DNA of 64,000 nucleotides from Rothia nasisuis (GTDB taxonomy: Bacteria; Actinomycetota; Actinomycetes; Actinomycetales; Micrococcaceae). Under the pieces are notes generated by a model. That model was given only the letters and a program-made list of their open reading frames with translations, had not been told where the DNA came from and did no database searches. The stretch lies in assembly GCF_928381405.1 (NCBI RefSeq), contig NZ_CAKMSB010000006.1, forward strand, positions 92,289 through 156,288. The letters run 5' to 3'. A program made the position numbers and the translations under genes. Position 1 is the stretch's first letter; each line of letters starts with the position of its first letter. Below, piece after piece: positions 8,384 to 17,598 of the stretch.

Positions 8384-10213
8384 CTATTTTTCTTGCCTGC
8401 CCGGGAGTGAGGTCGCTGCACTCATCAGATCTCTGTAGGCGGGGTGGGTGAGTAAGTCGCTGTGTCTGCCCACCGCAACTACCCCGCCGTCTGCGATCAG
8501 GGCCACCCGGTCAGCCAGGGCTACGGTGGAAGGGCGGTGAGCAGTCAGCAGGGTGGTGGTTGCGGTGAGTTCACTCTTGAGCTGTGCCAGCACCTGCTCT
8601 TCGGTATCTACATCAAGTGCAGAAAGAGGGTCATCGAGGAGTAGGACGGCCGGTTGGGCAGCGATAGCTCGGGCCAGTGAGAGGCGCTGGCGCTGGCCAC
8701 CGGAGAGGCTCATACCTTCTTCACCAATCACGGTATCGAGACCCTCCGGGAGGTCGTACACATAGTTTGCTGCCGCCACGTTCAGAGCCCGGGCCACCAG
8801 GGCGTCCAGCTCTTCTGCGGTGTAGCGACTACGGTTGACACCGAGCAGGACGTTCTCCCGCACCGAGTCCGAAAACAGCAGGGGATCTTCAAAGGCGATA
8901 GCCACCTGCCCCCGCAGTTCGGGGAGGGAGAAGTCTTGAATATCGCGACCGCCCAGTGCAATGGTACCCTCCGTTGGCTCGTAGAGCCGCTGCACCAGCT
9001 GTAGAACCGTGGACTTGCCTGACCCCGTTGAGCCAACCAGTGCAATAATCTCGCCGGGGTGTACATCAAGAGTGAAGTCTACGAGAACCGGTTTCTCCTC
9101 AAGGCTATAGGAGAAATGAACCTGCCTGAAGGTCAGCGGTGCGGCATCGTCCCTGCGAACGGCAGGGGCGCGGGTGAGGCTCACATCTTCCCCCGCCGGC
9201 CCCACCATGACCTGCCGGTGGCGGTCCAGAGAGACCGAAGCTGCCAGGTACATGGAAAGCAGCATGCCTGAGCGCTCCACCTGGGTAAAAAGAAGGGTGG
9301 CGGTCGCAAAGAAGCTGGTGAGGGCACCCACGGTCAGCTGCCCTAACGAAACCAAATTCAGGCCCCAGATGAGGGCGGCACAGAGGGTGGCGCCGCTCAT
9401 CAGGGCGGTTTGCATGCGGACAGCACCCATGGCCCTGCCGCGCTCTATTTCAAGGTCGCGCAGCTCGGCAGCCTCGCTGGTGAAACCTCTCAGGGCATGC
9501 GGTCCGCGGCCTAGGGCTTTGAGCACTCGAAGGCCCTGCACTGACTCTTCAACGGTGGTAGCCATATCGCCGGTCTTTTCTTGAGCAGCTCGGGTGAGGG
9601 CGCGAAAACGAGTCACGAAGCGCCAGATACAGAAGAAGGTAATAGGCAGGGCCGCGAGAAAAAGCAGGCCGAGCTGCCAGGCGCCATTAAACATGTACAG
9701 AGTTCCAAGCGTAACCTGCACGGCTACGGTAATCACCTGAATCAGACCAAATGCCGTCCAGCGGCGTATCGTGCTCAAGTCACCCATGGCACGGGTCAAT
9801 AGCTGCCCCGAAGGCCACCGGTCATGGAAGCTGACCGGGAACCGCAGTAGGCGGTCAAACAGGTCAATACGCATGGTGTTTTCTACGGTGGAGGCCGGTT
9901 CAAGAACCAGCTGGCGGCGCAGAAAGAAGAGGGCTGCCTGCACGATTCCCAGCGCAAAAACCAGCCCTCCGCCGGCCCAGACCGTACCGGTAGTGGGGGA
10001 ATCGGTGAGCATAGCATCCACAATCCAGCCCAGAACCTGGGGGATGGAGATTGCGATGACTGCGGCGGCCAGGGATACTAGGAGTCCGGCAACCCAGCGG
10101 CCGCGAATGGGCTTTGAGTACGTCCAGAGGGTCACATCGTGCTCGGTGCGAGGCCCGTGGGGTACTGGGGCAGGGGTTGGGAGAGGGCGAACGCGTAACA
10201 GTCTAGAAGCCAC
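8384..10213 (-). CDS. ABC exporter half-transporter (degenerate-site partner)
   Basis: Second half of the heterodimeric ABC exporter, 609 residues, with six membrane helices followed by an ATPase. Walker A GSTGSGKST near 396 and the canonical LSGGQRQRLSLARA near 500 are intact. Walker B reads VLLLDDPLSALD, with Asp where the catalytic Glu is expected. In such pairs one composite ATP site is degenerate, and here the canonical signature of this subunit would complete the active site of its partner. It is the first of the two genes in transcription order; the metallophosphoesterase and PBP genes lie upstream on the same strand with short gaps. Confidence 0.9.
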   Translation of the reverse strand: MASRLLRVRPLPTPAPVPHGPRTEHDVTLWTYSKPIRGRWVAGLLVSLAAAVIAISIPQVLGWIVDAMLTDSPTTGTVWAGGGLVFALGIVQAALFFLRRQLVLEPASTVENTMRIDLFDRLLRFPVSFHDRWPSGQLLTRAMGDLSTIRRWTAFGLIQVITVAVQVTLGTLYMFNGAWQLGLLFLAALPITFFCIWRFVTRFRALTRAAQEKTGDMATTVEESVQGLRVLKALGRGPHALRGFTSEAAELRDLEIERGRAMGAVRMQTALMSGATLCAALIWGLNLVSLGQLTVGALTSFFATATLLFTQVERSGMLLSMYLAASVSLDRHRQVMVGPAGEDVSLTRAPAVRRDDAAPLTFRQVHFSYSLEEKPVLVDFTLDVHPGEIIALVGSTGSGKSTVLQLVQRLYEPTEGTIALGGRDIQDFSLPELRGQVAIAFEDPLLFSDSVRENVLLGVNRSRYTAEELDALVARALNVAAANYVYDLPEGLDTVIGEEGMSLSGGQRQRLSLARAIAAQPAVLLLDDPLSALDVDTEEQVLAQLKSELTATTTLLTAHRPSTVALADRVALIADGGVVAVGRHSDLLTHPAYRDLMSAATSLPGRQEK

Positions 10214-10229
10214 AGTAATAACCGGGGGC

Positions 10230-11201
10230 CTACGCTCGTAATGGTCGGTCTGCTGCCGTCAGCGTGACCAGTACGGCCTCGGGTGGGCAGAAGAGACGCA
10301 CCTGCGCAAAACGGGAGGTGCCTAGCCCAGCCGAGACCTGTACGGGAACGTCCTGCTGTAAACTCACGCCCTTGGCCCGTGCCGGTGGCAGGTCACAGTT
10401 AGAAACCAGCGCGTGCCCACCCGGTAGGCAAATTTGCCCGCCATGCGTGTGACCGGCAAAGATAGCCTGGGCACCATCACTGACAAAGCGATTTAGGGTG
10501 CGCAGGTAGGGGGCATGGCAAATGCCCAGCCGGACGCTCGGGCTCGGTTCCGGGTCAAAAGCGGTGGGAGCGAAACCGGGGTGGCGGTCATACTCCAGGT
10601 GGGGGTCATCCACGCCAGAGAACTCCATACGTAAACCCTTGAGCGTGAGTGTGTCGAAGCGGTTGATGAGGCCGAGCCAGCCGCGTGCGTCGAAGGCATC
10701 GTGCATGGCCTGAGTGGGCAGCTCAGCCCGGGTCTGGGCGTTAGCCTCGCCCCCCGTGTTCTTCTTCCACAGGTAGCGGGCCGGGTTCTTCATGACAGGC
10801 GCAAAATAGCAGTTAGAACCCGGAACGTAGACGCCCGGAAAATCCAGAAGCGGATCAAGAGCCTGCAACAGAGAGGGCAACCCACTCATATGTGACAGGT
10901 TATCACCGGTATTAATAATCAGGTCAGGCTCCAACTGTGTCAGTGAACGCATGAACTCAATCTTTGTTTTCTGGCCCGGAATCATGTGCATATCACTGAT
11001 ATGCAGAACCCTAAAATCAGGTGCCCCTACTGGGAGCACAGGCAAAGTCTCGTGGCGTACCTGAAAGTTGTTGAGCTCAACGTAGCGGGCATAAGCAACC
11101 GTGGCAGCCCCGGCAACAGTACCCGCCGCTAAAACTGCCGAGGCCGTTTTGGCCAGGGTACCGGCCGAGGCTACCAGGCCATCAGAATTTAAAGAAGCCA
11201 T
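10230..11201 (-). CDS. Calcineurin-like metallophosphoesterase, membrane-anchored
   Basis: Metallophosphoesterase of 323 residues with an N-terminal hydrophobic segment (about 12-35). Metal-binding motifs are in order: HISDMH near 69, NTGDNLSH near 97 and GHTHGG near 250. The usual GNH(D/E) motif reads PGSNCYF near 128, a substitution I recall in other actinobacterial members. This YkuE-like group acts on phosphoester bonds outside the membrane, possibly lipid headgroups such as UDP-diacylglucosamine-type substrates. It lies 21 bases downstream of the PBP gene, so a cell-envelope role is plausible. Confidence 0.82.
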   Translation of the reverse strand: MASLNSDGLVASAGTLAKTASAVLAAGTVAGAATVAYARYVELNNFQVRHETLPVLPVGAPDFRVLHISDMHMIPGQKTKIEFMRSLTQLEPDLIINTGDNLSHMSGLPSLLQALDPLLDFPGVYVPGSNCYFAPVMKNPARYLWKKNTGGEANAQTRAELPTQAMHDAFDARGWLGLINRFDTLTLKGLRMEFSGVDDPHLEYDRHPGFAPTAFDPEPSPSVRLGICHAPYLRTLNRFVSDGAQAIFAGHTHGGQICLPGGHALVSNCDLPPARAKGVSLQQDVPVQVSAGLGTSRFAQVRLFCPPEAVLVTLTAADRPLRA

Positions 11202-11222
11202 GAAACTCTTTCTTACCGGTTT

Positions 11223-13352
11223 TTACTGGCCTGTGCCCAGCACCGTGCCCGAGGGCTCATCGAACTTATCGGTATTAAAGTTCTTAGCCTGTGACTGCAT
11301 AAAACGCTGCCACTGGGCACCCGCGTAGGTTGCACCGTCCACGTAGTCCAGGGTACGGCCGTTGATGGAGAGGTTATTGAGGGAACGGGAGGTGTTCTCA
11401 ACATTGCCCACCCATGAAGCGGTGGAGAGGCCGCGGGTGTAGCCCACCATCCAGGTCTGGGTGGAATTGTTGGTGGTACCGGTCTTGGCAGCAGAAGCGT
11501 CGCTGAGCCCGATACCGCGCTGGTAGCCAGAACCATCCACCAGCACCTGCTTGAGCACGTAGCTCACCCCGTTAGCGACCTCCTCATCTAGCACACGCTC
11601 GCAGGAGGACTGGTAGGTCTTTACCTCGGTGTCGCCCTGAGACACCTTTTCCAGGGAGAGAGGTTCACAGTAGGTGCCACCAGAGGCAAAAGTAGCGTAA
11701 GCAGAGGCCATAATCAGCGGGGTCGTACCCTGGTCCCAACCACCGAGCAGATAGGAGGGGCGGGAGAGGGTGTAGGGGTCGCCGCCCATGCCGTCAGTGA
11801 TACGCAGCTGGGCCCGCAAATCGTTAATATCGCAGGCGTCGGTCTCCGAAGCCATCTTGACGGCGTAGGAGTTGATGGAGTTCTTCAGGCCGTAAGCCAC
11901 AGTGCCCCACCCCCGGCTACCACCCTCGGCGTTATCGAAAGAAAAGCCCTCCGCATCTTCAGAAAGCACGTGACCGCCCTCAAGGCAGCGGGCAGGCCAG
12001 GGGAAGGACTTGGGGTAGCTGATGGAGGTGCCGTCAATAGTGGCATTAACGCCTTTACCGTCCTTAATCCACTGAGCCAGAAGCACAGCCTTGAAGGTCG
12101 AACCGGGCTGGAAACCGGCGGTACCACCGTGTGATACCCCCACGTTGTAGTTGTAGAAGTTCGCCGCGAAATCTGTCTCTTCAGAGTTGCCGTAGTCAGA
12201 GTTCTGGGCCATAGCAATAATCTTGCCGGAGCCGGGGGCAACAGATACCAGTGAAGCGCTGACACGGTCAGGGTTGTTGTCTGAAGGCTGGGTCGCCTCG
12301 ACCTGCTCCTTGGCGGCCTCTTGCGCGTCGGTGTCGACAGTGGTCACAATCTTGTAACCACCGCGATAGAGGGCATTGGCGCGGTCGTCCTCGGTGGCAC
12401 CGAAGGTCTCATCGTTCAGGAAGTCAGTGACGGCGTAGTAGCAGAAGTGCGCAAAGTCTCCAGCCGTTGAGCACCCCATGGGGGTGGTGTGAATATCGAG
12501 CTCTATCTCTTCATTCAGAGCGTTCGAGTACTCTTCTTCGGTAATTTTTCCATCACGAAGCATGGTGCCGAGCACCACGTCACGGCGCTCCTTGGCGAGC
12601 TGGGGGTTTACGTCAGGGCGATACATGTTGGGTGAAACCACCATGCCCGCGAGAAGAGCCGACTGGGCGACACTGAGCTCGGAGGCCTTGATGCCCCAGT
12701 AGTAGTAGGCCGCAGCTTCTACGCCGTAGTTGGTGCCCCCCAGGTTGATGACGTTCAGGTACCCCTCAAGCACCTCGTCTTTGGTCATGTTCTGCTCAAC
12801 AGAAATAGCCAGCTTGATTTCCTTGATTTTATCGAGGTAACCCTTGCTAGCGCCCATGGTGCTGGCTTCTTCACCTGACTGTTCAGCCGCGTCGAACAGG
12901 AGGTTGTTCACGTACTGCTGGGTCAGCGTTGATGCACCCTGACGGTTGTTAGGGTTGATGACGTTGTTAATCAGCGCACGGGCAATACCCATAGGCGAGA
13001 CGGCACCGTGTTCGTAAAAGTTACGATCCTCAGACGAGAGGATTGCATCCTTCATGTTCTCAGAAATCTGATCGAGGGGTACCTCGGTGCGGTTCTGGGC
13101 GTAGTAGGAGGCAAGCTCGGTCTCACCGTCAGATGCATAAATCACGGACGGCTGCGAGAGCGGGCCATTGCTTAAGGTGGCAGGAAGACTCTTGAACCAG
13201 CTCATAGATGCGTTAGCAGTGGCGCTGAGAGCTGTGGTCGGTGGTACCAGAATCAGTGCCGCTATAAAACCGGCGATGATGCTCAGCGCTATAAACTGAA
13301 CCAAATCACCGGGGGTGCGGCGCCGTGTGCGAACATTCTTTGAAGAAGCCAT
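11223..13352 (-). CDS. Class A penicillin-binding protein (transglycosylase/transpeptidase)
   Basis: Bifunctional peptidoglycan synthase of 709 residues, PonA2-like by position. One N-terminal membrane helix (about 17-42) is followed by the glycosyltransferase 51 domain with EDRNFYEHGAV near 106 and GASTLTQQYVNNL near 140. The transpeptidase has SxxK in PGSTFK near 416, SxN as SIN near 492 and KTGT near 621. Unlike M. tuberculosis PonA2 it ends soon after the transpeptidase domain with no PASTA domain. The start ATG at 13352 is preceded by TAAACT six bases upstream, which suggests a leaderless transcript. Confidence 0.92.
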   Translation of the reverse strand: MASSKNVRTRRRTPGDLVQFIALSIIAGFIAALILVPPTTALSATANASMSWFKSLPATLSNGPLSQPSVIYASDGETELASYYAQNRTEVPLDQISENMKDAILSSEDRNFYEHGAVSPMGIARALINNVINPNNRQGASTLTQQYVNNLLFDAAEQSGEEASTMGASKGYLDKIKEIKLAISVEQNMTKDEVLEGYLNVINLGGTNYGVEAAAYYYWGIKASELSVAQSALLAGMVVSPNMYRPDVNPQLAKERRDVVLGTMLRDGKITEEEYSNALNEEIELDIHTTPMGCSTAGDFAHFCYYAVTDFLNDETFGATEDDRANALYRGGYKIVTTVDTDAQEAAKEQVEATQPSDNNPDRVSASLVSVAPGSGKIIAMAQNSDYGNSEETDFAANFYNYNVGVSHGGTAGFQPGSTFKAVLLAQWIKDGKGVNATIDGTSISYPKSFPWPARCLEGGHVLSEDAEGFSFDNAEGGSRGWGTVAYGLKNSINSYAVKMASETDACDINDLRAQLRITDGMGGDPYTLSRPSYLLGGWDQGTTPLIMASAYATFASGGTYCEPLSLEKVSQGDTEVKTYQSSCERVLDEEVANGVSYVLKQVLVDGSGYQRGIGLSDASAAKTGTTNNSTQTWMVGYTRGLSTASWVGNVENTSRSLNNLSINGRTLDYVDGATYAGAQWQRFMQSQAKNFNTDKFDEPSGTVLGTGQ

Positions 13353-13358
13353 TGCAAC

Positions 13359-13364
13359 AGTTTA
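13359..13364 (-). promoter_or_regulatory. Leaderless -10 element (TAAACT) for the PBP gene
   Basis: On the minus strand TAAACT ends six bases before ATG at 13352, with no Shine-Dalgarno sequence between. Confidence 0.45.
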
Positions 13365-13460
13365 TCGGTTTGGGCTGAAAAGCGCACCGGAGAGCACGTC
13401 ACAGCCGCCAAAGAATCGGCTGAGAATGCCGCCAATATCGCCTTTTGCACCCCGGTGGTC

Positions 13461-13466
13461 TAGGCT
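13461..13466 (+). promoter_or_regulatory. Leaderless -10 element (TAGGCT) for the DUF4177 gene
   Basis: TAGGCT ends seven bases before ATG at 13474. It is divergent from the PBP promoter at 13359-13364. Confidence 0.4.
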
Positions 13467-13473
13467 TGATGCT

Positions 13474-13677
13474 ATGGAAAAATGGGAATACGCAACAGTG
13501 CCCCTGATGATTCACGCAACCAAGCAGATCCTCGATAACTGGGGTGAAGACGGTTGGGAGCTCGTAACCGTGCTCCCCGGTGCGCCCGCACCAACAGGTG
13601 CCACCCCCGCCGGGAACATGGTTGCTCCTACTCAGGGTAATCCGATAGCCTACTTCAAACGTAAGAAGGCTCTCTAA
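13474..13677 (+). CDS. DUF4177 domain protein
   Basis: Small protein of 67 residues. The start MEKWEYATVPL and the stretch LDNWGEDGWELVTVL match the DUF4177 pattern (Trp-Glu-Tyr start and GxxGWELV core). The function is unknown. In actinobacteria such a gene commonly lies beside RidA and crp, as here. An upstream in-frame ATG at 13315 was rejected because it overlaps the divergent PBP gene and the extra residues do not look like a domain. Confidence 0.8.
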   Translation: MEKWEYATVPLMIHATKQILDNWGEDGWELVTVLPGAPAPTGATPAGNMVAPTQGNPIAYFKRKKAL

Positions 13678-13775
13678 ACATATCGCATCGCCGGGTTCAC
13701 GCAACACACAGGTTGCGGGGCCCGGTTTTGCGCCCCACCGCCGATATCTTCTGCACAGTTTGAGGAAGGTGCACC

Positions 13776-14252
13776 GTGTCAAAGATTGAAGACCGTATTA
13801 AAGAACTCGGTTACGAGTTACCTGAACTGGCGGCACCCGTTGCTGCCTATGTGCCCGCTGTTACCAGTGGTAACTACGTCTACACGTCCGGGCAACTGCC
13901 CTTCGTCAAGGGTGAGCTACCGGCTACCGGTAAAGTTTCAAGCTCGGGAGGAGAGGGCTTCGTTGACCCTGAGACCGCCCAGAAGCTAGCCGGACTTTCT
14001 GCGCTGAATGCGCTGGCGGCTGTCAAGTCAGTCATCGGTGACCTGGATCGTGTCACCCGCGTGGTCAAGGTTGTGGGCTTCGTATCTTCTGACCCCGCGT
14101 TTACAGCCCAGCCGGGGGTCATTAATGGGGCTTCCCTGCTTCTGGGTGATATCTTCGGTGACGCTGGCGTTCACGCCCGGTCCGCGGTTGGTGTACCCGT
14201 GCTACCGCTGGACTCACCGGTAGAAGTCGAAATTATTGTGGAATATGTCTAG
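13776..14252 (+). CDS. RidA/YjgF family protein
   Basis: RidA-like protein of 158 residues, the longer actinobacterial type. RidA enzymes hydrolyse reactive enamines and imines formed by pyridoxal-phosphate enzymes. Features seen are SGNYVYTSGQLPF near 28-40 and the C-terminal ARSAVGVPVLPLDSPVEVEI block, where the Arg binds the substrate carboxylate and the final Glu acts in catalysis in this family. The GTG start has GAGGAAGG eight bases upstream. The NUDIX gene overlaps its end by eight bases, so the pair is translationally coupled. Confidence 0.87.
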   Translation: MSKIEDRIKELGYELPELAAPVAAYVPAVTSGNYVYTSGQLPFVKGELPATGKVSSSGGEGFVDPETAQKLAGLSALNALAAVKSVIGDLDRVTRVVKVVGFVSSDPAFTAQPGVINGASLLLGDIFGDAGVHARSAVGVPVLPLDSPVEVEIIVEYV

Positions 14253-15213
14253 CCAACCTCTATATACCGGTGCTCTCAAACGAGTGCCGCCACCGGCGTC
14301 CGTGCCCTCAGCTCCGCGGCCTGCCACCGCCAACTTGCCGGTTATTAAAACCCACCCCATCCCAGCCCACCAGCAGGAGTGTGCTTTGACCTGGCTTGAA
14401 GAGGGTCAGGGAACTCTTCGCCCGGCCAAGCCGGCAGCTGCCGTGGTCTTTGTGCGCGACGGCGCGAACGGGGTAGAGACCTATATGACTTACCGGGTTA
14501 AATCTCCGATGGGTCGCATAGCCTTCCCAGGCGGTCTGGGTGTAGCTGAGGACGCCGCCCCCGTGGGCTGGGTTGGCCCTACCGGTGAATACTGGGCGCA
14601 GGCCTTTGCTGAGGATAATCTCGGAGCGGCGGCCGCTACAGTCGTCACCGCCACCCGTGAAGTTTTTGAGGAAACCGGTGTGCTTTTGGCAGGCGACCGA
14701 GAGTCTTCGACGATTGAGCTGACCAGCGGCCACGAGTGCATGGTGTCGCGTCAGGCGGTTGCACAACAAGATAAAACCTTCGCCGACTACCTTGATCGAC
14801 GTGGCCTAAAGATTCGGGCTGACCTGCTAAAGCCCCTGGCTCGCTGGCAGTCTCCCGGCTACTTTCATAAACGTTACGACGTGCATTACTTCACCTGTGC
14901 CGTGCCAGTGGGCCAGAGCCCGACCCTTCTCAAGGACAAGGGCGTGTGGGGAAGCTGGGTGAGCCCGCGCGAGCTGGTGGCTGATACGGCCAGCACTGCC
15001 CTGGGTGACGAAATCGGCCAGCCCGATACCGTGGGTGTGCCCCTGTGTGAGCTGGTGACTCCCGGCGTCATGTACCTGCTGGAGCAGCTAGCTGCCGCCT
15101 CAGGTGCGGTGGCCTTCTTGAGCAAGCGTCGTCAGGTTTCTCTGTACAGGCCTGAGGTAAGGCAAGACGCTTCAGGCACCTGCTACCTGGCTATTCAGGA
15201 GAAGAAGGTCTAG
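14245..15213 (+). CDS. NUDIX hydrolase, NUDT19-like
   Basis: NUDIX-fold protein of 322 residues. The NUDIX box is split: the first glycine lies in RIAFPGGLGV, and the helix ATREVFEETGVLL comes about 40 residues later, the long insertion typical of the NUDT7/NUDT19 (CoA and acyl-CoA diphosphatase-like) branch. Metal-binding REVFEE is intact. The start is ATG at 14245, overlapping the ridA stop; an ATG at 14236 is in frame but has no better ribosome site. In related actinobacteria this gene stands beside RidA and crp. Confidence 0.8.
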   Translation: MSSQPLYTGALKRVPPPASVPSAPRPATANLPVIKTHPIPAHQQECALTWLEEGQGTLRPAKPAAAVVFVRDGANGVETYMTYRVKSPMGRIAFPGGLGVAEDAAPVGWVGPTGEYWAQAFAEDNLGAAAATVVTATREVFEETGVLLAGDRESSTIELTSGHECMVSRQAVAQQDKTFADYLDRRGLKIRADLLKPLARWQSPGYFHKRYDVHYFTCAVPVGQSPTLLKDKGVWGSWVSPRELVADTASTALGDEIGQPDTVGVPLCELVTPGVMYLLEQLAAASGAVAFLSKRRQVSLYRPEVRQDASGTCYLAIQEKKV

Positions 15214-15298
15214 CCGCCCCGCAGCTACTAGCCCCCCCCCGACGTCCTTGCACGCTCAACCTGAGGCCTCTGCTTCACTCGCCTCGGCCAGGGCACAC

Positions 15299-15336
15299 AA
15301 AACCGGGTGGCCAGTCTCAACTGGCCACCCGGTTTT
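15299..15336. terminator. Strong bidirectional terminator
   Basis: Perfect 17-base arms (15299-15315 and 15320-15336) around a CTCA loop, with A-rich left and T-rich right ends. It separates the converging NUDIX (+) and crp-like (-) genes. Confidence 0.9.
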
Positions 15337-15371
15337 TCAGTGAAGGCGGACGCTCGTGCCAGCTGGTGCGC

Positions 15372-16049
15372 TTAGCGGGAGCGCTGGCGCAACCGCTGTA
15401 GGTCAAGAATGACAACGGCGCGGGCCTCCAGGCGAATCCAGCCGCGGGAGACAAACTCAGCCAGAGCCTTGTTCACGGTTTCGCGAGAAGCACCGACCAG
15501 CTGGGCCAGCTCTTCCTGAGTCAGCTCGTGGGCTACGAGCACGCCGTCGGTAGCGGGGCGGCCAAAACGGTCAGCCAAATCGAGCAGGGCCTTAGCAACG
15601 CGGCCGGGAACGTCTGAGAAGACCAGGTCGGCTAGGTTCTCGTTGGTGCGGCGCAAGCGGCGAGCCAGGGCCTGCAAAACCTGAGCGGAGATGTTGGGGG
15701 ACTTCTCCATGGCCTTGCGTAGGGACTCGTGCTTAACACCGGCTAGGCGGGTCTCAGAGACAGCAGTTGCGCTAGTGGAACGAGGTGAAGGGTCAAACAG
15801 GGCCATCTCACCGAAGATTTCGCCGGGGCCCATGATAGCAACCAGGTTCTCGCGGCCGTCAGAGGCGGTGCGGCCCAACTTCATCTTGCCCGAGATAACA
15901 AAGTAGAGCTGGTCGCCCTGGTCGCCCTCGTAGAAGAGGGTAGCGCCGCGGGAGAGGTCAACTTCGGTGATGTCTTCGGTCAGTGCTGCGAATGCTTCGT
16001 CGTCGAGTGAAGCGAATAGCGGAGCACGGCGTAGTACTTCAATATCCAT
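15372..16049 (-). CDS. Crp/Fnr family regulator (GlxR/Crp-like)
   Basis: Cyclic-nucleotide-responsive transcription factor of 225 residues, the size of M. tuberculosis Crp and Corynebacterium GlxR. It has an N-terminal cNMP-binding barrel with the phosphate-binding cassette PGEIFGEMALFDPSPRSTSA near 70-89, a long dimer helix, then a winged helix with QEELAQLVGASRETVNKAL as recognition region near 176-194. The RET motif matches the Crp residues that read TGTGA half-sites. A candidate site lies upstream of acs at 21694-21709. The gene is divergent from the marP-like gene across a 376-base gap. Confidence 0.92.
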   Translation of the reverse strand: MDIEVLRRAPLFASLDDEAFAALTEDITEVDLSRGATLFYEGDQGDQLYFVISGKMKLGRTASDGRENLVAIMGPGEIFGEMALFDPSPRSTSATAVSETRLAGVKHESLRKAMEKSPNISAQVLQALARRLRRTNENLADLVFSDVPGRVAKALLDLADRFGRPATDGVLVAHELTQEELAQLVGASRETVNKALAEFVSRGWIRLEARAVVILDLQRLRQRSR

Positions 16050-16425
16050 GGTTCTCTTTTACTCCTGGTGATAGATCTAGAAGGGTGGTTCGAGTGCAAA
16101 GCCCTGTGTATACGGGGCAGGAAGACTTCTAAGCATAATCTTTGCCTAGCTCATCACACAGCACTTCTATCTGTGACTTATTCAACTATTACGAGCCTAC
16201 AGGATATTTAATGTTTTGACACCCAAGACCTGCGGTAATGACCTGTTCTACAAGAATTTTTCTCGACCCTTCCACCGATTTTTTCAGATTGAGAGTGTAG
16301 GCTGTGGTATTCCTGTGAGGGTCGTACTGCCAGCGGTGCCCTGCCCAGTACCTCGGGATTATGCTATTCCCTGAGGGCGGTCAGGTGCGTTGCGGGCTAC
16401 GGCTCTCCCCGTTGAATGGAGAGTC
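16050..16425. other. Divergent intergenic region, crp / marP-like
   Basis: No coding sequence is visible. The stretch from about 16130 to 16290 is AT-richer than the neighbouring genes and must hold both promoters. TTGACA occurs at about 16217 (+) but without a well-spaced -10. TCACA and TGTGA half-sites near 16153-16175 are in everted order and do not form a Crp site. Nothing else stands out. Confidence 0.6.
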
Positions 16426-17598
16426 ATGACCGTACTTGATTGGGTCATTATCGCTATTATTGTCCTCTACTTTTTAGCCGGTCTGCGGCAGGGGCTGTTC
16501 GTCACACTGGGCACCTTTGTGGGTTTTGTTCTGGGCGCGGTAGCAGCCCTCTACGCGACCCCCTGGGTAATTAGCCAGGTCGATTCTCAGTGGTACCTGC
16601 TAGCTGGGCTAGGAACGCTACTGGGTTGCCTGGTGCTGGGCCAAACCCTGGGTATGACCCTGGGTAGCGCGATTCGCAAGGCCAGCGATCGGACGCCCCT
16701 GCGCGGCCTGGAGCGACTGGCTGGCGGTCTGCTGAACATGGTACTGGCAGCACTGGTCATTATCACCGTGGTGCTCGTGGTGCGCCCACTGGGTATCCCA
16801 GCGGTGACCGCCCTAACGGCCGATTCTAAAGTGGTGACCTGGATGATGCAGGTAACCCCGGTATCAGCCCAAGAGAAGGTTACTGAGATTCGCGGCCAAA
16901 TCGTGCAGGCCACCGGCCTGCCCGAAATCTCTCAACTGCTCTACCCAGAGCAGGCCGCCCCTACCGAGACTCTGGCAACCTCTGCACTTGAAGAAGCCAG
17001 CTGGTCTGTAGTGCAGGTTCTAGGTGCGGCTCAGGCCTGCAGCTACACCTCTGAGGGGTCGGGTTTTGTGGTCGATGGTGATCTTGTGGTGACTAACGCC
17101 CATGTGGTTGCGGGGGTGAGTACTCCGTCGGTACTGGCTCGCGACGGCCAAGCAGCCACGGGTGAGGTCGTTTATTTTGACGCAGAGCGTGACATCGCGA
17201 TTATCAGCGCCCCCAGCCTGAACGTCAACCCGCTTTCCGTCAACCAAGCTGAGGTCGCAACTGGCACTACCGTGGCCTTCATGGGCTACCCCGGCGGCGG
17301 CCCCTACGAGAGCCGCCCGGCCACCGTCCAGGGCCTGGGCTACACCCAGACCGTTAACGCTAAGACGGGTGAAACCAACCCCTCACGCCTGGTCTACCAG
17401 TTGGCTGCGAATGTGCAGCAGGGGAACTCGGGTGGCCCGGTGCTGACCGACGACGGCCAGGTGATGGGCATGGTCTTTGCCAAGTCAACGCAGAGCCAGA
17501 CTGGCTACGCCGTTCCGTCCTCACAGATAGCTGAGGCGCTCGCGCAGGTTAATGCCGGTTCACCGGCTGTGGCGACCGGCCAGTGCGCCTCTAACTAA
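16426..17598 (+). CDS. marP: MarP-like membrane serine protease (CvpA + trypsin domains)
   Basis: Periplasmic-side serine protease anchored by four N-terminal helices of the CvpA/colicin V production type (about 1-125), 390 residues. The chymotrypsin-like domain has the triad His226 (TNAHVV), Asp256 (ERDIAI) and Ser335 (GNSGGP). Cys205 and Cys387 are placed like the regulatory disulfide of M. tuberculosis MarP, which protects that cell against acid and oxidative stress. I chose ATG 16426 because GGAG lies seven bases upstream; an earlier ATG at 16390 lacks a ribosome site. The end overlaps the converging permease gene by four bases. Confidence 0.9.
   Translation: MTVLDWVIIAIIVLYFLAGLRQGLFVTLGTFVGFVLGAVAALYATPWVISQVDSQWYLLAGLGTLLGCLVLGQTLGMTLGSAIRKASDRTPLRGLERLAGGLLNMVLAALVIITVVLVVRPLGIPAVTALTADSKVVTWMMQVTPVSAQEKVTEIRGQIVQATGLPEISQLLYPEQAAPTETLATSALEEASWSVVQVLGAAQACSYTSEGSGFVVDGDLVVTNAHVVAGVSTPSVLARDGQAATGEVVYFDAERDIAIISAPSLNVNPLSVNQAEVATGTTVAFMGYPGGGPYESRPATVQGLGYTQTVNAKTGETNPSRLVYQLAANVQQGNSGGPVLTDDGQVMGMVFAKSTQSQTGYAVPSSQIAEALAQVNAGSPAVATGQCASN

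Noticed and set aside
13315..13473. N-terminal extension of the DUF4177 gene
   Set aside because: The extra codons overlap the divergent PBP gene start and its promoter and carry no family residues.
16130..16190. Possible Crp site in front of the crp-like gene
   Set aside because: TCACA and TGTGA halves are in everted order with 13 bases between them, which does not fit TGTGA-N6-TCACA.
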